A stretch of DNA of 36,270 bases, taken from positions 1 to 36,270 of the forward strand of contig CANHKG010000017.1 of NCBI GenBank assembly GCA_947460455.1. Reading direction: 5' to 3'. Shown piece after piece: positions 1-8,531 of the stretch. A program made the position numbers and the translations under genes. The notes below the pieces were generated by a model, which did no database searches, was not told the DNA's origin, and saw only the letters and a program-made list of their open reading frames with translations. How positions within the stretch are numbered: the stretch's first letter is position 1; every line of letters starts with the position of its first letter. The stretch comes from Rhodospirillales bacterium (GTDB taxonomy: Bacteria; Pseudomonadota; Alphaproteobacteria; Acetobacterales; Acetobacteraceae).

Positions 1-64
1 CGCCCAGCCAGCCGATCCCGACCAGCGCGAAGACCGGGAACGCGACGGTCAGGATCGCGTGCAA
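1..64 (-). CDS. Probable AEC-family (auxin efflux carrier-like) permease, N-terminal fragment
   Basis: Only about 21 codons are visible; the gene continues past the left edge. Read on the minus strand from a TTG at 62-64, the peptide is hydrophobic (HAILTVAFPVFALVGIGWLG). This matches the first membrane helix typical of AEC-family permeases, whose N-termini often read like ILTVVLPVFALIAIGY. The start lies 7 bases after the thioesterase stop, and a purine-rich AAGG sits upstream, so it is probably the second gene of a minus-strand pair. The family call rests on one helix and is tentative; another multi-helix transporter is possible. Confidence 0.4.
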   Translation of the reverse strand, partial: MHAILTVAFPVFALVGIGWLG

Positions 65-71
65 CTGGCGC

Positions 72-485
72 TCAGCCCTTCTTGGGCGCCGCGGGCATGA
101 TCAATTGCGTCTGCGTCACCACCGCCACCAGCCGCCCATCGGCGCGGGTAATGCGCGTCTGCCAGATCATCGTGGTGCGGCCCTTGTGCATCGGTGTCGC
201 CTCGCCGGTCAGCACCATGCCGATCAGCGCCGGGGCGATGAAGTTGGTCTTGCTCTCCAGCGTGGTGGTCTGCATCCCGTCCGGCAGGTTGATGATGGTG
301 CCGATGGCGCCCAGCGTATCGGCAAACGCCATCAGCGCCCCGCCATGGATGGCACCGGTGCCGTTCGTCACCTCCTCCCGCACTTCCAGCGTGGCCGCCA
401 CGCGGTCCAGCTCCGTGGCGGTCAGCTCCATGCCCAGCAGGCGCGGGAAGGCCGGCAGGCGGTTTTTGAGGCGAACGGCGGTCAT
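72..485 (-). CDS. PaaI-family hotdog-fold thioesterase
   Basis: A 137-residue protein of normal length for a PaaI-type acyl-CoA thioesterase, a cytosolic hotdog enzyme that hydrolyses acyl- or aryl-CoA thioesters. The family motif is clear near residue 45: NGTGAIHGGALMAFADT, with the HGG turn and the following acidic residue of the active-site helix. The ATG at 483-485 was chosen because GGAGA lies just upstream; a GTG at 495-497 would add four residues with no better ribosome site. It is divergent from the cobalamin riboswitch/btuB unit and followed closely by a probable permease. The physiological substrate cannot be read from the sequence. Confidence 0.85.
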   Translation of the reverse strand: MTAVRLKNRLPAFPRLLGMELTATELDRVAATLEVREEVTNGTGAIHGGALMAFADTLGAIGTIINLPDGMQTTTLESKTNFIAPALIGMVLTGEATPMHKGRTTMIWQTRITRADGRLVAVVTQTQLIMPAAPKKG

Positions 486-524
486 GCTTCTCTCCACGGC
501 ACGGACCAGCTAGGCTTCGCGCAG

Positions 525-716
525 ATGCAGGTGGCCCGCAAGGGCTGAAACGGGAACGCGACCAGCGGGGCAACTCGTCGCAGCGCGGCTGCCCTCGCAA
601 CTGTCGGCGGCGAGCCGGGCCCAACGTGCCATTGCCCCCTCAGGGGCGAGAAGGCGGGCCAGGCGCAGGTGGGCCACCCCCACCGAAAACCGCGAGCCAG
701 GAGACCGGCCGGCATC
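525..716 (+). promoter_or_regulatory. Cobalamin (AdoCbl) riboswitch
   Basis: The conserved blocks of the cobalamin riboswitch occur in the right order: GGTGGCCCGCAAGGGCTGAA followed by CGGGAA (531-555), GCTGCCCTCGCAACTGT (588-604), and the B12 box GCGAGCCAGGAGACCGGCC (692-710). They lie in the untranslated leader of a TonB-dependent receptor on the same strand, about 115 bases before its start codon. This is the standard arrangement for B12-repressed btuB. The ends given are approximate because the outer P1 stem was judged by eye. Confidence 0.92.
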
Positions 717-794
717 GAGACTGTTCGCACGTGCCGGGCGAGGTGCACCGGCGCAGCGGGAGAAAGACCCGTATGCGGCAGCCGCCCCTGACCC

Positions 795-828
795 GGGTGC
801 ACCAATTGGTGCGCCCAGCCTGGAGGCT
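795..828 (+). promoter_or_regulatory. Putative riboswitch expression platform and ribosome-binding site of btuB
   Basis: A hairpin with GGGTGCACC (795-803) paired to GGTGCGCCC (808-816) and an AATT loop contains a perfect 14-base palindrome at 799-812. It ends six bases before the GGAGG ribosome site at 822-826. That site itself sits in a small hairpin, AGCC-TGGA-GGCT (817-828). The start ATG is at 832. This fits control of translation initiation rather than a classical terminator, since no T-run follows. The switching mechanism is inferred. Confidence 0.6.
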
Positions 829-831
829 TGC

Positions 832-2817
832 ATGCCCCGACTCCGCCTCGCGACGGCATTTGCCGCCGCGTCCTTTCTGTTGCCCCCACCACAAGCAATC
901 GCCCAAGGCACCGTCCTACCCGAAAGCGTCGTCACCGCCACCCGCGTGCCCACGCTGGTGCAACGCATCCCCGCCGGTGTCACCGTGATCGACCGCGCCA
1001 CCATCGAGGCACGCGGCTACACCACCCTGGCCGAGGCCCTCTCCGCCGTGCCCGGCATGCGCCTGGTCTCCTCCGGCGGGCTGGGCGGCAATGCCAGCGC
1101 CTTCACCCGCGGCACCAACTCCAACCACACGCTTGTGCTGCGCGACGGCGTGCCCCTGAACGACCCCTCCGATGCCGGCGGGCTGTTCAACTTCGGCGTC
1201 GATACGCTGGGGGATGTGGAGCGCATCGAGGTCGTGCGCGGCCCGATGTCCGGCCTCTACGGCTCCGGCGCCATCGGCGGCGTGGTGAACCTGATCAGCC
1301 GCAAGCCGCGCGGCCCGGCCCAGGGCTATGCCAGCCTCTCCGCCGGCCTGCCCGCTGCGGCCCAGGGTTCCGCCGGCTTCTCCGGCCGCAGCGGGCGCTT
1401 CGACTACAACCTGCAAGCCGAGGCCCGCGCCGATCGCGGCTTCGACAACACGCCCCGCCGCATGAAGGTGCACACAGGCGAACGGGACGGCTACGAAGGC
1501 GCCCTCGGCGCGCTGGAGCTCGGCGTCTCCCCCACCGAAACCACCCGCGTCTTCCTCGGCCTGCGCGCCCGCACCGCCCGCTTCGGCCTGGATGACACAG
1601 GCTTCCCGGCCTACGACAGCCGCCGCTATTTCGGCCGCGACCAGAACGTGCAAACCCGCGCCGGCGCCACCGGCCTGTTCCTGGATGGCGCCTGGGAAAC
1701 CTCCGTCACCCTCGCCCACACCCGCTCCTTCCGCCACTACACCCAGCAGCTGGAGGCGCCGGACCCGAACCAGGCCGGCTCCGACAACCGCTTCCGCGGC
1801 GAGCGCACCGTGCTGCAATGGAGCAACACCGTCCGCCTGCCGGAATGGGGCCCCGCCACCGACAACGCACTGCGCTTCGGCGCCGAGCACATGCAGGATT
1901 CCGCCCGCACCTCGCTGGACATCACTTCCTTCGGCACCCCGTTCATGTCCTCCGTCCGCGCCGCCTCCACCAGCAACGCCGGCCACGCCGGCGGCCAAAC
2001 CACCCTGTTCGGCCGCCTCACCCTCACCGCCGACTTCCGCCAGCAGGAAGCCCGCTACGGCGGCAGCGCCACCACCTGGCGCACCGGCGCCGTGCTGGCG
2101 GTGCCCGAAGCATGGTCGCGCCTGAAGTTCGCCTACGGCACCGGCTTCAAGGCGCCCTCACTGTTCGACCTCTTCGGCATCGACAATTTCGGCTACCGCG
2201 GCAACCCCGGCCTGCGCCCGGAACGCAGCCAAGGCTGGGAAGCCGGCCTGGCCATCGATATCCCCGGCGCCGGCCGCAAGGACATGGCCACGATCGACGT
2301 GACCTACTTCGACAACCACATCCGCGACCTGATCAACACGGTGTTCAACCCAAGCTTCACCGCCTCCACCACGCAGAACGTAAACCGCGCCCGCAGCCAC
2401 GGCGTGGAAGCCAGCCTCACCCTGCGCCCCGCCCCCTGGGCCGAGGCAATACTCGCCTACACCTACACCGAGGCCCGCGACCAAAGCACCCGCGCCCGCC
2501 TGCTGCGCCGCCCCCAAAACCAAGGCAGCGCCAGCCTGCGCCTCACCCCCCTGCCCGGCCTGGTGATCGCGCCCGAAATCACCTGGTCCGGCCCGTTCCG
2601 GGATTTCCTGATCGACGATTCCGGCTTCCCCGTCGGGCTGGGCCGGGCCAAACCCGGGGCCGTGGCCGTGGCCAACCTCGCCGTCAGCTACGCCCTGACG
2701 GAGAAGACCACGCTGTTCCTGGACGGACGCAACCTCGGCGGCTCACGCTTCGAGGCAGCAAACGGTTTCCAAATGCCCGGCGCTCGGGTGATGGCGGGGG
2801 TGCGAAGCAAGTTCTAA
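832..2817 (+). CDS. btuB: TonB-dependent vitamin B12 receptor (BtuB-like)
   Basis: A 661-residue outer-membrane receptor. It has a signal peptide ending near residue 25 (AIAQ), a short TonB box region (ESVVTATRVPT), and a plug domain of about residues 30-150 with the usual VPGMRLVSSGG and VEVVRGP-type motifs (here IEVVRGPMSGLYGSGAIGG). A 22-strand-type barrel follows, ending in an aromatic residue (RVMAGVRSKF) as expected for BAM recognition. Length is close to BtuB (about 600-650). Substrate assignment to cobalamin comes mainly from the riboswitch in its leader, since plug and barrel alone would allow a siderophore receptor. No B12 ABC transporter genes follow in this window, so the inner-membrane partner must be elsewhere. 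Confidence 0.9.
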   Translation: MPRLRLATAFAAASFLLPPPQAIAQGTVLPESVVTATRVPTLVQRIPAGVTVIDRATIEARGYTTLAEALSAVPGMRLVSSGGLGGNASAFTRGTNSNHTLVLRDGVPLNDPSDAGGLFNFGVDTLGDVERIEVVRGPMSGLYGSGAIGGVVNLISRKPRGPAQGYASLSAGLPAAAQGSAGFSGRSGRFDYNLQAEARADRGFDNTPRRMKVHTGERDGYEGALGALELGVSPTETTRVFLGLRARTARFGLDDTGFPAYDSRRYFGRDQNVQTRAGATGLFLDGAWETSVTLAHTRSFRHYTQQLEAPDPNQAGSDNRFRGERTVLQWSNTVRLPEWGPATDNALRFGAEHMQDSARTSLDITSFGTPFMSSVRAASTSNAGHAGGQTTLFGRLTLTADFRQQEARYGGSATTWRTGAVLAVPEAWSRLKFAYGTGFKAPSLFDLFGIDNFGYRGNPGLRPERSQGWEAGLAIDIPGAGRKDMATIDVTYFDNHIRDLINTVFNPSFTASTTQNVNRARSHGVEASLTLRPAPWAEAILAYTYTEARDQSTRARLLRRPQNQGSASLRLTPLPGLVIAPEITWSGPFRDFLIDDSGFPVGLGRAKPGAVAVANLAVSYALTEKTTLFLDGRNLGGSRFEAANGFQMPGARVMAGVRSKF

Positions 2818-2900
2818 GAGAAAGACTCTTCTTTTTGTGAACAAAAAGAAGCAAAAAAACTTCATGAATTTGGTGCGGGAAGATCCGATCTTCCCGCATC
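2818..2900 (+). terminator. Hairpin element, copy A, downstream of btuB
   Basis: Just after the btuB stop, CTTCTTTTTGT (2828-2838) pairs with ACAAAAAGAAG (2841-2851). An A-run follows, and then a second hairpin of 11 base pairs, TGCGGGAAGAT (874-884 of the 2 kb block, i.e. 2874-2884) with ATCTTCCCGCA (2888-2898). The same arrangement recurs after sucD and after the HpaI-family aldolase, in the same orientation relative to the gene it follows. Termination or RNA 3'-end protection is the likely role. Confidence 0.65.
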
Positions 2901-2953
2901 AATAGGTTAAAAACATTATCCTAACTCTCTCAATCACCAACCCAGCACATTCC

Positions 2954-2983
2954 CGTCATTGCGAGCGAAGCGAAGCAATCCAG
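2954..2983. repeat. Short dispersed palindromic repeat (CATTGCGAGCGAAGCGAAGCA type)
   Basis: The core ATTGCGAGCGAAGCGAAGCA, followed by ATCCAG, has self-complementary ends (ATTGC and GCAAT). From memory, this motif is scattered between genes in many unrelated bacteria, so it is probably a mobile REP-like element. Only one copy is present here. Confidence 0.55.
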
Positions 2984-3094
2984 TCCTTTCTCCCCACCAC
3001 GCCATTGGTAATTGACTATTCTGGCTGGAATTATTTTTGTTTTATTTCCGATCCCGGATGCCACTCTTTTTGACCCGGCGGACCCACAAAAAGG

Positions 3095-3187
3095 GTTCAA
3101 CCCAGAGGGCACAAAGAACCACGGAGGTCACGGACTCGAGACATCCTCCGTATTATCCTGTTCCTCTCTATGTTCTACGTATTGAAT
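3095..3187. repeat. Degenerate inverted repeat of the CCCAGAGGGCACAAAG/ACGGAGG type
   Basis: The left arm runs TTCAACCCAGAGGGCACAAA then GAACCACGGAGG (3095-3127). The right arm runs CCTCCGTATTATCCTGTTCC then TCTCTATGTTCTACGTATTGAA (3145-3186). The tips ACGGAGG/CCTCCGT and the outer TTCAA/TTGAA ends match exactly, and the middle has diverged. It resembles a widespread environmental intergenic repeat with cACAGAGgCACAGAG-type arms, recalled from general knowledge and not checked. Confidence 0.45.
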
Positions 3188-3250
3188 CTTCACAAGCGCA
3201 ACCGCGTCAAAAAACCCTTACTCAGCCTAAGAAGCGACGCAGCCAATCCG

Positions 3251-3562
3251 CTATCGCTTTCTAAAGTCCTTCACAATATCATCTATGCTCATCTTCCCAA
3301 GCACTGCCAGGCGCGACTCGACAACAGGGCTATATCCCCCACTTTCTTCAAGCGCTCGCCCGTACCAATATATTACCGCATAAATTTTTCCAAGCTTTTC
3401 GTAACATTCGCCGATCCGCTCTCCAAGATAACCTCCATCTAGACCGCCATCGCCATCCGCCATATAGAAAAATATGCGTAGCGCACTTTCAACATCTCCA
3501 GCGTCGATGTAATCTCGGGCTGCCGCCTCGAGAACATTATAGTCGTCATATGGATTTGGCAT
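3251..3562 (-). CDS. Small hypothetical protein, tetratricopeptide-like
   Basis: A 103-residue acidic cytosolic protein with no signal peptide. Residues 8-75 form amphipathic helix pairs with TPR-like spacing (YIDAGDVESALRIFFYMADG, then YLGERIGECYEKLGKIYAVI and YWYGRALEE). I do not recognise a named family. AAAGGG about eight bases before the ATG supports the start. Codon use is visibly more A/T-rich than in neighbouring genes, and the gene sits inside the repeat-bearing stretch, so recent acquisition is likely. Small TPR-like proteins of this kind can be immunity or adaptor proteins, but no toxin partner is seen beside it. Confidence 0.7.
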   Translation of the reverse strand: MPNPYDDYNVLEAAARDYIDAGDVESALRIFFYMADGDGGLDGGYLGERIGECYEKLGKIYAVIYWYGRALEESGGYSPVVESRLAVLGKMSIDDIVKDFRKR

Positions 3563-3799
3563 GGCATCGCCCTTTCATACCGATCATTATTGTCATTTTA
3601 TTTTCATCGAATCTCCAAGCGATGGCTCTTCGGGTTCAATTGTTTGCCCGGCCGTTATACATGGCCCAGACCGGATCTCTGAAACTTAACATGCGGTCTT
3701 GCCTCCGGGCCCGGCACGAAAACAGCGAAACCTCATTTTCCTGTCAAACGCATAATTTCATATATATGAAGAAAAATTTCTGGCTCATCGGTCTGGACT
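3563..3799. other. AT-rich spacer between divergent small genes
   Basis: No gene is seen. The spacer lies between the minus-strand TPR-like gene and the plus-strand membrane protein and presumably carries both promoters. A TATATATG stretch near 3762-3770 is a possible -10 region for the rightward gene, but no clear -35 could be assigned. Confidence 0.35.
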
Positions 3800-4204
3800 A
3801 TGCTGAATTTCCTGGTGATGCCACATCAACCCGCCGCTCTGAGCGAAGCCGACGCACCGCGCCCCTGGGCGCGGGCGATCCTGCACGCCCGGATTCCGGC
3901 CGCGTTGAAGCTCCTGCTGCTGGCCCTGTTCGCCGCCCTTTCGGGGGCAGCCGCCGCGCGCCACGCCCTGCGCCGCCCGCAGAAGGACTGGCTCCTCTCC
4001 CTCACCACCGACACCACCGAGGACTCGGACTGGGACCCGTACGTCCTGCGCCGGCTGTTTCGCCGGCGTGCCCGGCTCGGCTGGCTGATGCGCTGCGACC
4101 GCGCCGAGGGCATGGCCCTCTCCGGCCACCGCGCGCCCGTATTGCGCCCCACCCAGGCCGCCCGCGCGCCCCCCAGTGCCCTCAAACGCCCAAAATCACC
4201 CTGA
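3800..4204 (+). CDS. Hypothetical single-pass membrane protein
   Basis: A 134-residue frame with high G/C at third codon positions, as in the neighbouring real genes. It has one hydrophobic segment at about residues 35-54 (AALKLLLLALFAALSGAAAA) and then a basic region with an RRLFRRR cluster. No family was recognised. A start at 3818 (MPHQPAAL) is equally possible, as the ribosome site for either is weak. It converges on pdxA. The last 20 residues are low-complexity and may be non-conserved. Confidence 0.5.
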   Translation: MLNFLVMPHQPAALSEADAPRPWARAILHARIPAALKLLLLALFAALSGAAAARHALRRPQKDWLLSLTTDTTEDSDWDPYVLRRLFRRRARLGWLMRCDRAEGMALSGHRAPVLRPTQAARAPPSALKRPKSP

Positions 4205-4274
4205 ATCCGTCGCAAAAACCCCGCGTCTCGCGGCGATGACTCATGGCCAAGGCCCAACCCAGGGCCACCTGGCC

Positions 4275-5252
4275 TTACCTGCTGAGTTCCGCCGCCAGGT
4301 CGATCGCTGCGATCAGGCTCGTGGGATCCGCCCTGCCCGTCCCAGCGATGTTGAACGCGGTGCCATGGTCCGGCGAGGTGCGGATGATCGGCAGGCCCAG
4401 CGTGGTGTTCACCCCGTGGTGCATGTCCAGCGTCTTCAGCGGGATCAGCGCCTGGTCGTGATACATCCCCATCGCCACGTCGTAACGGGCGCGCATCTCC
4501 GGCGTGAACATGCTGTCCGCCGCGAACGGCCCGGAAACGTCATGCCCCTCGGCCCGAAGCTGCGCGATGGCGGGGGAGATGATGGTGATCTCCTCCTCGC
4601 CCATCGTGCCATCCTCCCCGGCATGCGGATTGAGGCCGGCAATGGCCACGCGCGGTCGGGCGATGCCCCAATGCCGCTGCAGCGCCTCGATCGTCACGCG
4701 CGTTACGGCAACGATGCGCTCCTGCGTGATCATCTCCAGCATCCGCCGCAGCGAGGCATGCACGGTAATCGGCACCACGCGCAGATCGGGGCTGGCCAGC
4801 ATCATCACCGGCAGCTTCGCGCCGGTCAGCGCGGCCAGAAACTCGGTGTGGCCGGGATGCGCGAACCCGGTGCCATACAGCGTGGATTTATGGATCGGGT
4901 TGGTCACCACGGCGCCCGCCTCACCCGCCAGCGTCAGCTTCGTCGCCTGCTCGATGGAGGCAATGACGGCGGCAGCGTTGGCAGGGTTGGGCGTGCCGGG
5001 AATCGCGGGCGTCGCAAGCCGGATCGGCAGCACCGGCAGGGCTTCGGCGAAGGTCTCCGCCCCCTGCGCCAACGAGTTCACCGGCCGCACCGGCACATCC
5101 AGCCCCAGTGAAGCGGCGATTCCGGCCAGGCGATCAGGGTCATCCAGCGCCACGAAGGGGCGCCCGGTGCGGCGGGCGAGCCAGGCGCGAACGGAAAGCT
5201 CCCCGCCAATCCCGGCGGGGTCGCCCATGGTGAGCGTGAGGGGCAGGGTCAT
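4275..5252 (-). CDS. pdxA: 4-hydroxythreonine-4-phosphate dehydrogenase PdxA
   Basis: A 325-residue enzyme of normal family length. PdxA oxidises 4-phosphohydroxy-L-threonine with NAD in the DXP-dependent route to pyridoxal phosphate. Family hallmarks: [19 protein letters not shown] at the N-terminus, the metal-ligand region FAHPGHTEF near residue 135, [10 protein letters not shown] near residue 210, [12 protein letters not shown] near residue 265, and a C-terminal [15 protein letters not shown]. It starts eight bases after the Spy-like gene's stop and appears to be the last gene of the TCA-cycle cluster. The link to the TCA genes is positional; no B6 partner (pdxJ) is in view. Confidence 0.95.
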   Translation of the reverse strand: MTLPLTLTMGDPAGIGGELSVRAWLARRTGRPFVALDDPDRLAGIAASLGLDVPVRPVNSLAQGAETFAEALPVLPIRLATPAIPGTPNPANAAAVIASIEQATKLTLAGEAGAVVTNPIHKSTLYGTGFAHPGHTEFLAALTGAKLPVMMLASPDLRVVPITVHASLRRMLEMITQERIVAVTRVTIEALQRHWGIARPRVAIAGLNPHAGEDGTMGEEEITIISPAIAQLRAEGHDVSGPFAADSMFTPEMRARYDVAMGMYHDQALIPLKTLDMHHGVNTTLGLPIIRTSPDHGTAFNIAGTGRADPTSLIAAIDLAAELSR

Positions 5253-5260
5253 GGCGCCGC

Positions 5261-5821
5261 TCAGCCCGGCGCCCGATAGCCGCGCAGCACGGCATAACGG
5301 TCGCGCTGCGCGGGCGTCAGAACCTCACGCGCAGCGATATGCGTCACCAGGTGAGCGGCGCGCACGTCGCCCTGGGCCGTGGTCACGGCCGCGACGGCGG
5401 CACGCACCGCCTCCGGGCTGGCCGAGCCGTCGGCAAACAGCCGGTCCAGCGCGCGCTCGGCCACGATCAGGCGGCCCCCGGCGGCGATGGCGTCCGCGCG
5501 CATGGTCTCCATCAGCTGCGCTATCCGCGCCCGTTGCCCGGCATCGAGCCCGAGTGCGTCGGCGTGTTCCAGCGCATGCATCGGGCCGGCATAGCCGTTG
5601 AGTTCGGCCGCCAGGGCAAGACCCATGCCTCGCCCGGCCTGCAGGTCGGCGATCTCGCTCTCCGACAGCGCCTTGATGTCGCGCGCCTGGAACCCGGAAT
5701 AGGGCGTGGCCGGCGCGGTAGGGGCGGGGCGATGGCCGCCATGATGCTGCGCCTGCGCCGGGCCGGCGAGCAGCAACATGGCCAATGCGCCAATGGCCAG
5801 GGTGGGGCGGCATGCTGTCAT
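5261..5821 (-). CDS. Periplasmic LTxxQ-motif (Spy/CpxP-like) protein
   Basis: A 186-residue exported protein. It has a signal peptide ending at AQA (about residue 24), a His-rich segment HHGGH directly after the cleavage site that could bind metal, and a helical body. The body contains paired Spy-type motifs: LDAGQRARI near residue 117 and [12 protein letters not shown] at the C-terminus, the LTxxQ signature. Spy/CpxP proteins act as periplasmic chaperones or metal/envelope-stress sensors. It sits 26 bases after lpd and 8 bases before pdxA, so it is probably cotranscribed with TCA-cycle genes, an odd neighbour for an envelope protein. Confidence 0.75.
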   Translation of the reverse strand: MTACRPTLAIGALAMLLLAGPAQAQHHGGHRPAPTAPATPYSGFQARDIKALSESEIADLQAGRGMGLALAAELNGYAGPMHALEHADALGLDAGQRARIAQLMETMRADAIAAGGRLIVAERALDRLFADGSASPEAVRAAVAAVTTAQGDVRAAHLVTHIAAREVLTPAQRDRYAVLRGYRAPG

Positions 5822-5847
5822 CGAGGGCCTCCGTCGCGTTGCGGCCC

Positions 5848-7239
5848 TCAGATGTGCAGCGCGCGGCCTTCCACGGCAAGAGCGGCTTCCTTCACCGCTT
5901 CCGACAGCGTGGGATGGGCGTGGCAGATGCGGGCGATATCTTCGGAGGAAGCGCCGAACTCGATCGCAATCGCCATCTCATGGATCAGGTTGCCGGCTTC
6001 CGGCCCGATGATGTGGCAGCCCAGCACAAGGTCGCTCTTCTTGTCGGCCAGCACCTTCACGAACCCGTCCGTCATGCCGATCGCGCGGGCGCGGCCGTTG
6101 GCGGTGAAGGGGAACTTGCCAACGTTGTACTCGATGCCGGCTTCCTTCAGTTGCTCCTCGGTCTGGCCGACGGAAGCCACTTCGGGCCACGTGTAGATCA
6201 CGCCGGGAATGGCGTTGTAGTTGATGTGCGGCTTCTGCCCGGCCAGCGTCTCGGCCAGGGCCACGCCCTCGTCCTCCGCCTTGTGCGCCAGCATCGGCCC
6301 GGCAATCACGTCGCCGATGGCGTAGATGCCGGACACGTTGGTGGCGAAGTGGCCATCGGTCACCACGCGGCCACGGGCATCCAGCGCCACGCCGGCCTCG
6401 GCCAGGCCCAGGCCTTCCGTGTGCGGCCGGCGGCCGATGGCCAGCAGCACCACATCGGCCATCAGCGTCTCGCTGGTGCCCTTCTTGAGCGATTCCACCG
6501 TCAGCGCCACCTGATCGCCTTCCAGCTTCGCGCCGGTGACCTTCGTCGAAAGCCGGAACTTCAGGCCCTGGCGGGTCAGGATGCGCTCGAACTGCTTGGC
6601 CACTTCGCCGTCGTTGCCAGGGATCAGGCGGTCCAGGAACTCCACCACCGTCACGTCGGCGCCAAGGCGCTTGTAGACGCTGCCAAGCTCCAGCCCGATC
6701 ACGCCACCGCCGATCACCACCATGTGGCCCGGCACCTGCGCCAGCTCCAACGCGCCGGTGGAGGTGACGATGCGCTTCTCATCCACTTCCACGCCCGGAA
6801 GCGGGGCGCTCTCGCTGCCGGTGGCGATCACGATGTGCTTCGCGGCGTATTCGGTGCCGGCCACATCCACGCGCCCGGCGCCCAGGATGCGGGCAGCGCC
6901 CTTCAGCCACGTCACCTTGTTCTTCTTGAACAGGAACTCCACGCCCTTGACGTTGGCGCCCACCACCTCGGCCTTGCGGGCCTGCATCTTCGCCATGTCG
7001 AGCGTGACATTGCCCACCATCACGCCGTGGTCAGACAGGTGCGAAACCGCCTCGGCATACTTCTCGGAGGAGGAGAGCAGCGCCTTGGAAGGGATGCAGC
7101 CCACGTTGAGGCAGGTGCCGCCCAGCGTCTCGCGCTTCTCCACGCAAGCCACCTTCATGCCCAGCTGGGCCGCGCGGATGGCGCAGACATAACCGCCGGG
7201 GCCGGCGCCGATCACGATCAGGTCGAAGGAGTCAGCCAT
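5848..7239 (-). CDS. lpdA: Dihydrolipoyl dehydrogenase (E3)
   Basis: A 463-residue flavoprotein disulfide reductase that reoxidises the lipoyl arm of 2-oxoacid dehydrogenase complexes with NAD. The FAD-binding motif GAGPGGYVCAIRAAQLG is at residues 11-27, the redox disulfide GGTCLNVGCIPSK near residue 40, and the NAD-binding GGGVIGLELGSVYKRLGADV near residue 180. The second FAD motif is AIGDV, and the catalytic C-terminal HAHPTLSE is present. It begins seven bases after the sucB stop, so it is the E3 of the 2-oxoglutarate dehydrogenase complex encoded here. Confidence 0.97.
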   Translation of the reverse strand: MADSFDLIVIGAGPGGYVCAIRAAQLGMKVACVEKRETLGGTCLNVGCIPSKALLSSSEKYAEAVSHLSDHGVMVGNVTLDMAKMQARKAEVVGANVKGVEFLFKKNKVTWLKGAARILGAGRVDVAGTEYAAKHIVIATGSESAPLPGVEVDEKRIVTSTGALELAQVPGHMVVIGGGVIGLELGSVYKRLGADVTVVEFLDRLIPGNDGEVAKQFERILTRQGLKFRLSTKVTGAKLEGDQVALTVESLKKGTSETLMADVVLLAIGRRPHTEGLGLAEAGVALDARGRVVTDGHFATNVSGIYAIGDVIAGPMLAHKAEDEGVALAETLAGQKPHINYNAIPGVIYTWPEVASVGQTEEQLKEAGIEYNVGKFPFTANGRARAIGMTDGFVKVLADKKSDLVLGCHIIGPEAGNLIHEMAIAIEFGASSEDIARICHAHPTLSEAVKEAALAVEGRALHI

Positions 7240-7246
7240 GAGGGCC

Positions 7247-8491
7247 TCAGATTTCCAGCAGCAGGCGACGGGGGTCTTCGATGCTTTCCTTCACGCGAAC
7301 GAGGAAGCTCACCGCCTCCTTGCCGTCCACGATCCGGTGATCGTAGCTCATCGCCAGGTACATCATCGGGCGGATCTCAACCTTGCCGGCAATCGCCACA
7401 GGGCGGTCCTGGATCTTGTGCATGCCCAGGATGCCAGACTGCGGCGGGTTCAGGATCGGGGTGGACATCAGGGAGCCGTACACGCCGCCATTGGTGATGC
7501 TGAACGTGCCGCCGGTCAGCTCATCCAGCTTCAGCGCCCCATCGCGGGCGCGCCGGCCGAAATCGGCCACCGACTTTTCCACCTGGGCGAGGCTCATCTG
7601 GTCGGCATGGCGGATCACAGGCACCACCAGCCCGTTCGCGCCACCGACCGCGATGCCCATGTGGACGAAGTTCTTGTAGACGATCTCGTCGCCGTCGATC
7701 TCGGCGTTCACCGCCGGGAATTCCTTCAGCGCGGCCACGCAGGCCTTCACGAAGAAGCCCATGAAGCCCAGGCGGATGCCGTTGTGCTTCTTCTCGAAGG
7801 TGTCGCGGTATTCGGCGCGCAGGGCCATCGCCGCGCTCATGTCCACCTCGTTGAAGGTGGTGAGCATGGCGGCCGTGTTCTGCGCTTCCTTCAGCCGGGC
7901 GGCGATGGTGCGGCGCAGGCGGGTCATCTTCACCCGCTCCTCGCCGGCATCCAGCGCGCGCGGGGCCTTCGCGGCGGCGGCGGAGGCAGCGGCTGCGGGG
8001 GCCGCGGGGCGGGCGAGGAATTCCAGCACGTCACCCTTGGTGATGCGGCCATCCTTGCCGGTGCCGGCACCCATGGCAGCGGCGGCCACGCCGCGCTCAT
8101 CCATGATCTTGGCAGCAGCCGGCAGCGGCGCCTTGTCGGCCGGCGGGGTGGCGGGGCGCGCCACGGGGCCGGAGGGCGTCGGCGGCGCGTTCACGCCGGG
8201 CTGCGGGTTGGCGGCCGGGTTGGCATGCACGCTGGCCGGCGCCGCTGCGGCACCGCCCTCCACCACCAGGCCCAGCACCGCGCCCACGCCCACTTCGCCA
8301 CCGGCGGCGACCACGATCTCACCCAGCGTGCCGGCCACCGGCGCGCCGACTTCCACCGTCACCTTGTCGGTTTCCAGCTCCACCAGCGGCTCATCGGCGG
8401 CCACCGCCTCGCCGGGCTGCTTCATCCAACGGGCGACCGTCGCGGTCGTCACGCTCTCGCCCAGGGTGGGCACCTTGATCTCGGTCGCCAT
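7247..8491 (-). CDS. sucB: Dihydrolipoyl succinyltransferase (E2 of 2-oxoglutarate dehydrogenase)
   Basis: A 414-residue E2 subunit. It has one lipoyl domain (residues 1-78) with the lipoylated lysine in ETDKVTVEV, an Ala/Pro-rich linker, and a peripheral-subunit-binding domain near residues 130-165 ending [16 protein letters not shown] second Ala-rich linker precedes the acyltransferase core with the C-terminal catalytic DHRIVDG. The lipoyl motif [15 protein letters not shown] is that of SucB rather than the pyruvate E2. It follows sucA after about 40 bases and precedes lpdA. Confidence 0.96.
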   Translation of the reverse strand: MATEIKVPTLGESVTTATVARWMKQPGEAVAADEPLVELETDKVTVEVGAPVAGTLGEIVVAAGGEVGVGAVLGLVVEGGAAAAPASVHANPAANPQPGVNAPPTPSGPVARPATPPADKAPLPAAAKIMDERGVAAAAMGAGTGKDGRITKGDVLEFLARPAAPAAAASAAAAKAPRALDAGEERVKMTRLRRTIAARLKEAQNTAAMLTTFNEVDMSAAMALRAEYRDTFEKKHNGIRLGFMGFFVKACVAALKEFPAVNAEIDGDEIVYKNFVHMGIAVGGANGLVVPVIRHADQMSLAQVEKSVADFGRRARDGALKLDELTGGTFSITNGGVYGSLMSTPILNPPQSGILGMHKIQDRPVAIAGKVEIRPMMYLAMSYDHRIVDGKEAVSFLVRVKESIEDPRRLLLEI

Positions 8492-8531
8492 GCGAAGGAT
8501 CCAGTTCTTGGTCGTGCAGGGTATGCGGGGT

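Larger units (their letters stand above)
2905..3250. other. Gene-free AT-richer stretch with dispersed-repeat remnants
   Basis: No convincing coding frame is seen on either strand. The stretch contains a short palindromic dispersed repeat (2954-2983) and a degenerate inverted repeat (about 3095-3187), each annotated separately. Composition is clearly lower in G+C than the flanking genes, which suggests a site of past insertions. Confidence 0.5.

Noticed and set aside
3550-4239. 229-codon plus-strand frame overlapping both small genes
   Set aside because: It spans an AT-rich spacer and then shadows the membrane-protein frame at another phase. Its composition changes abruptly and no domain is visible.
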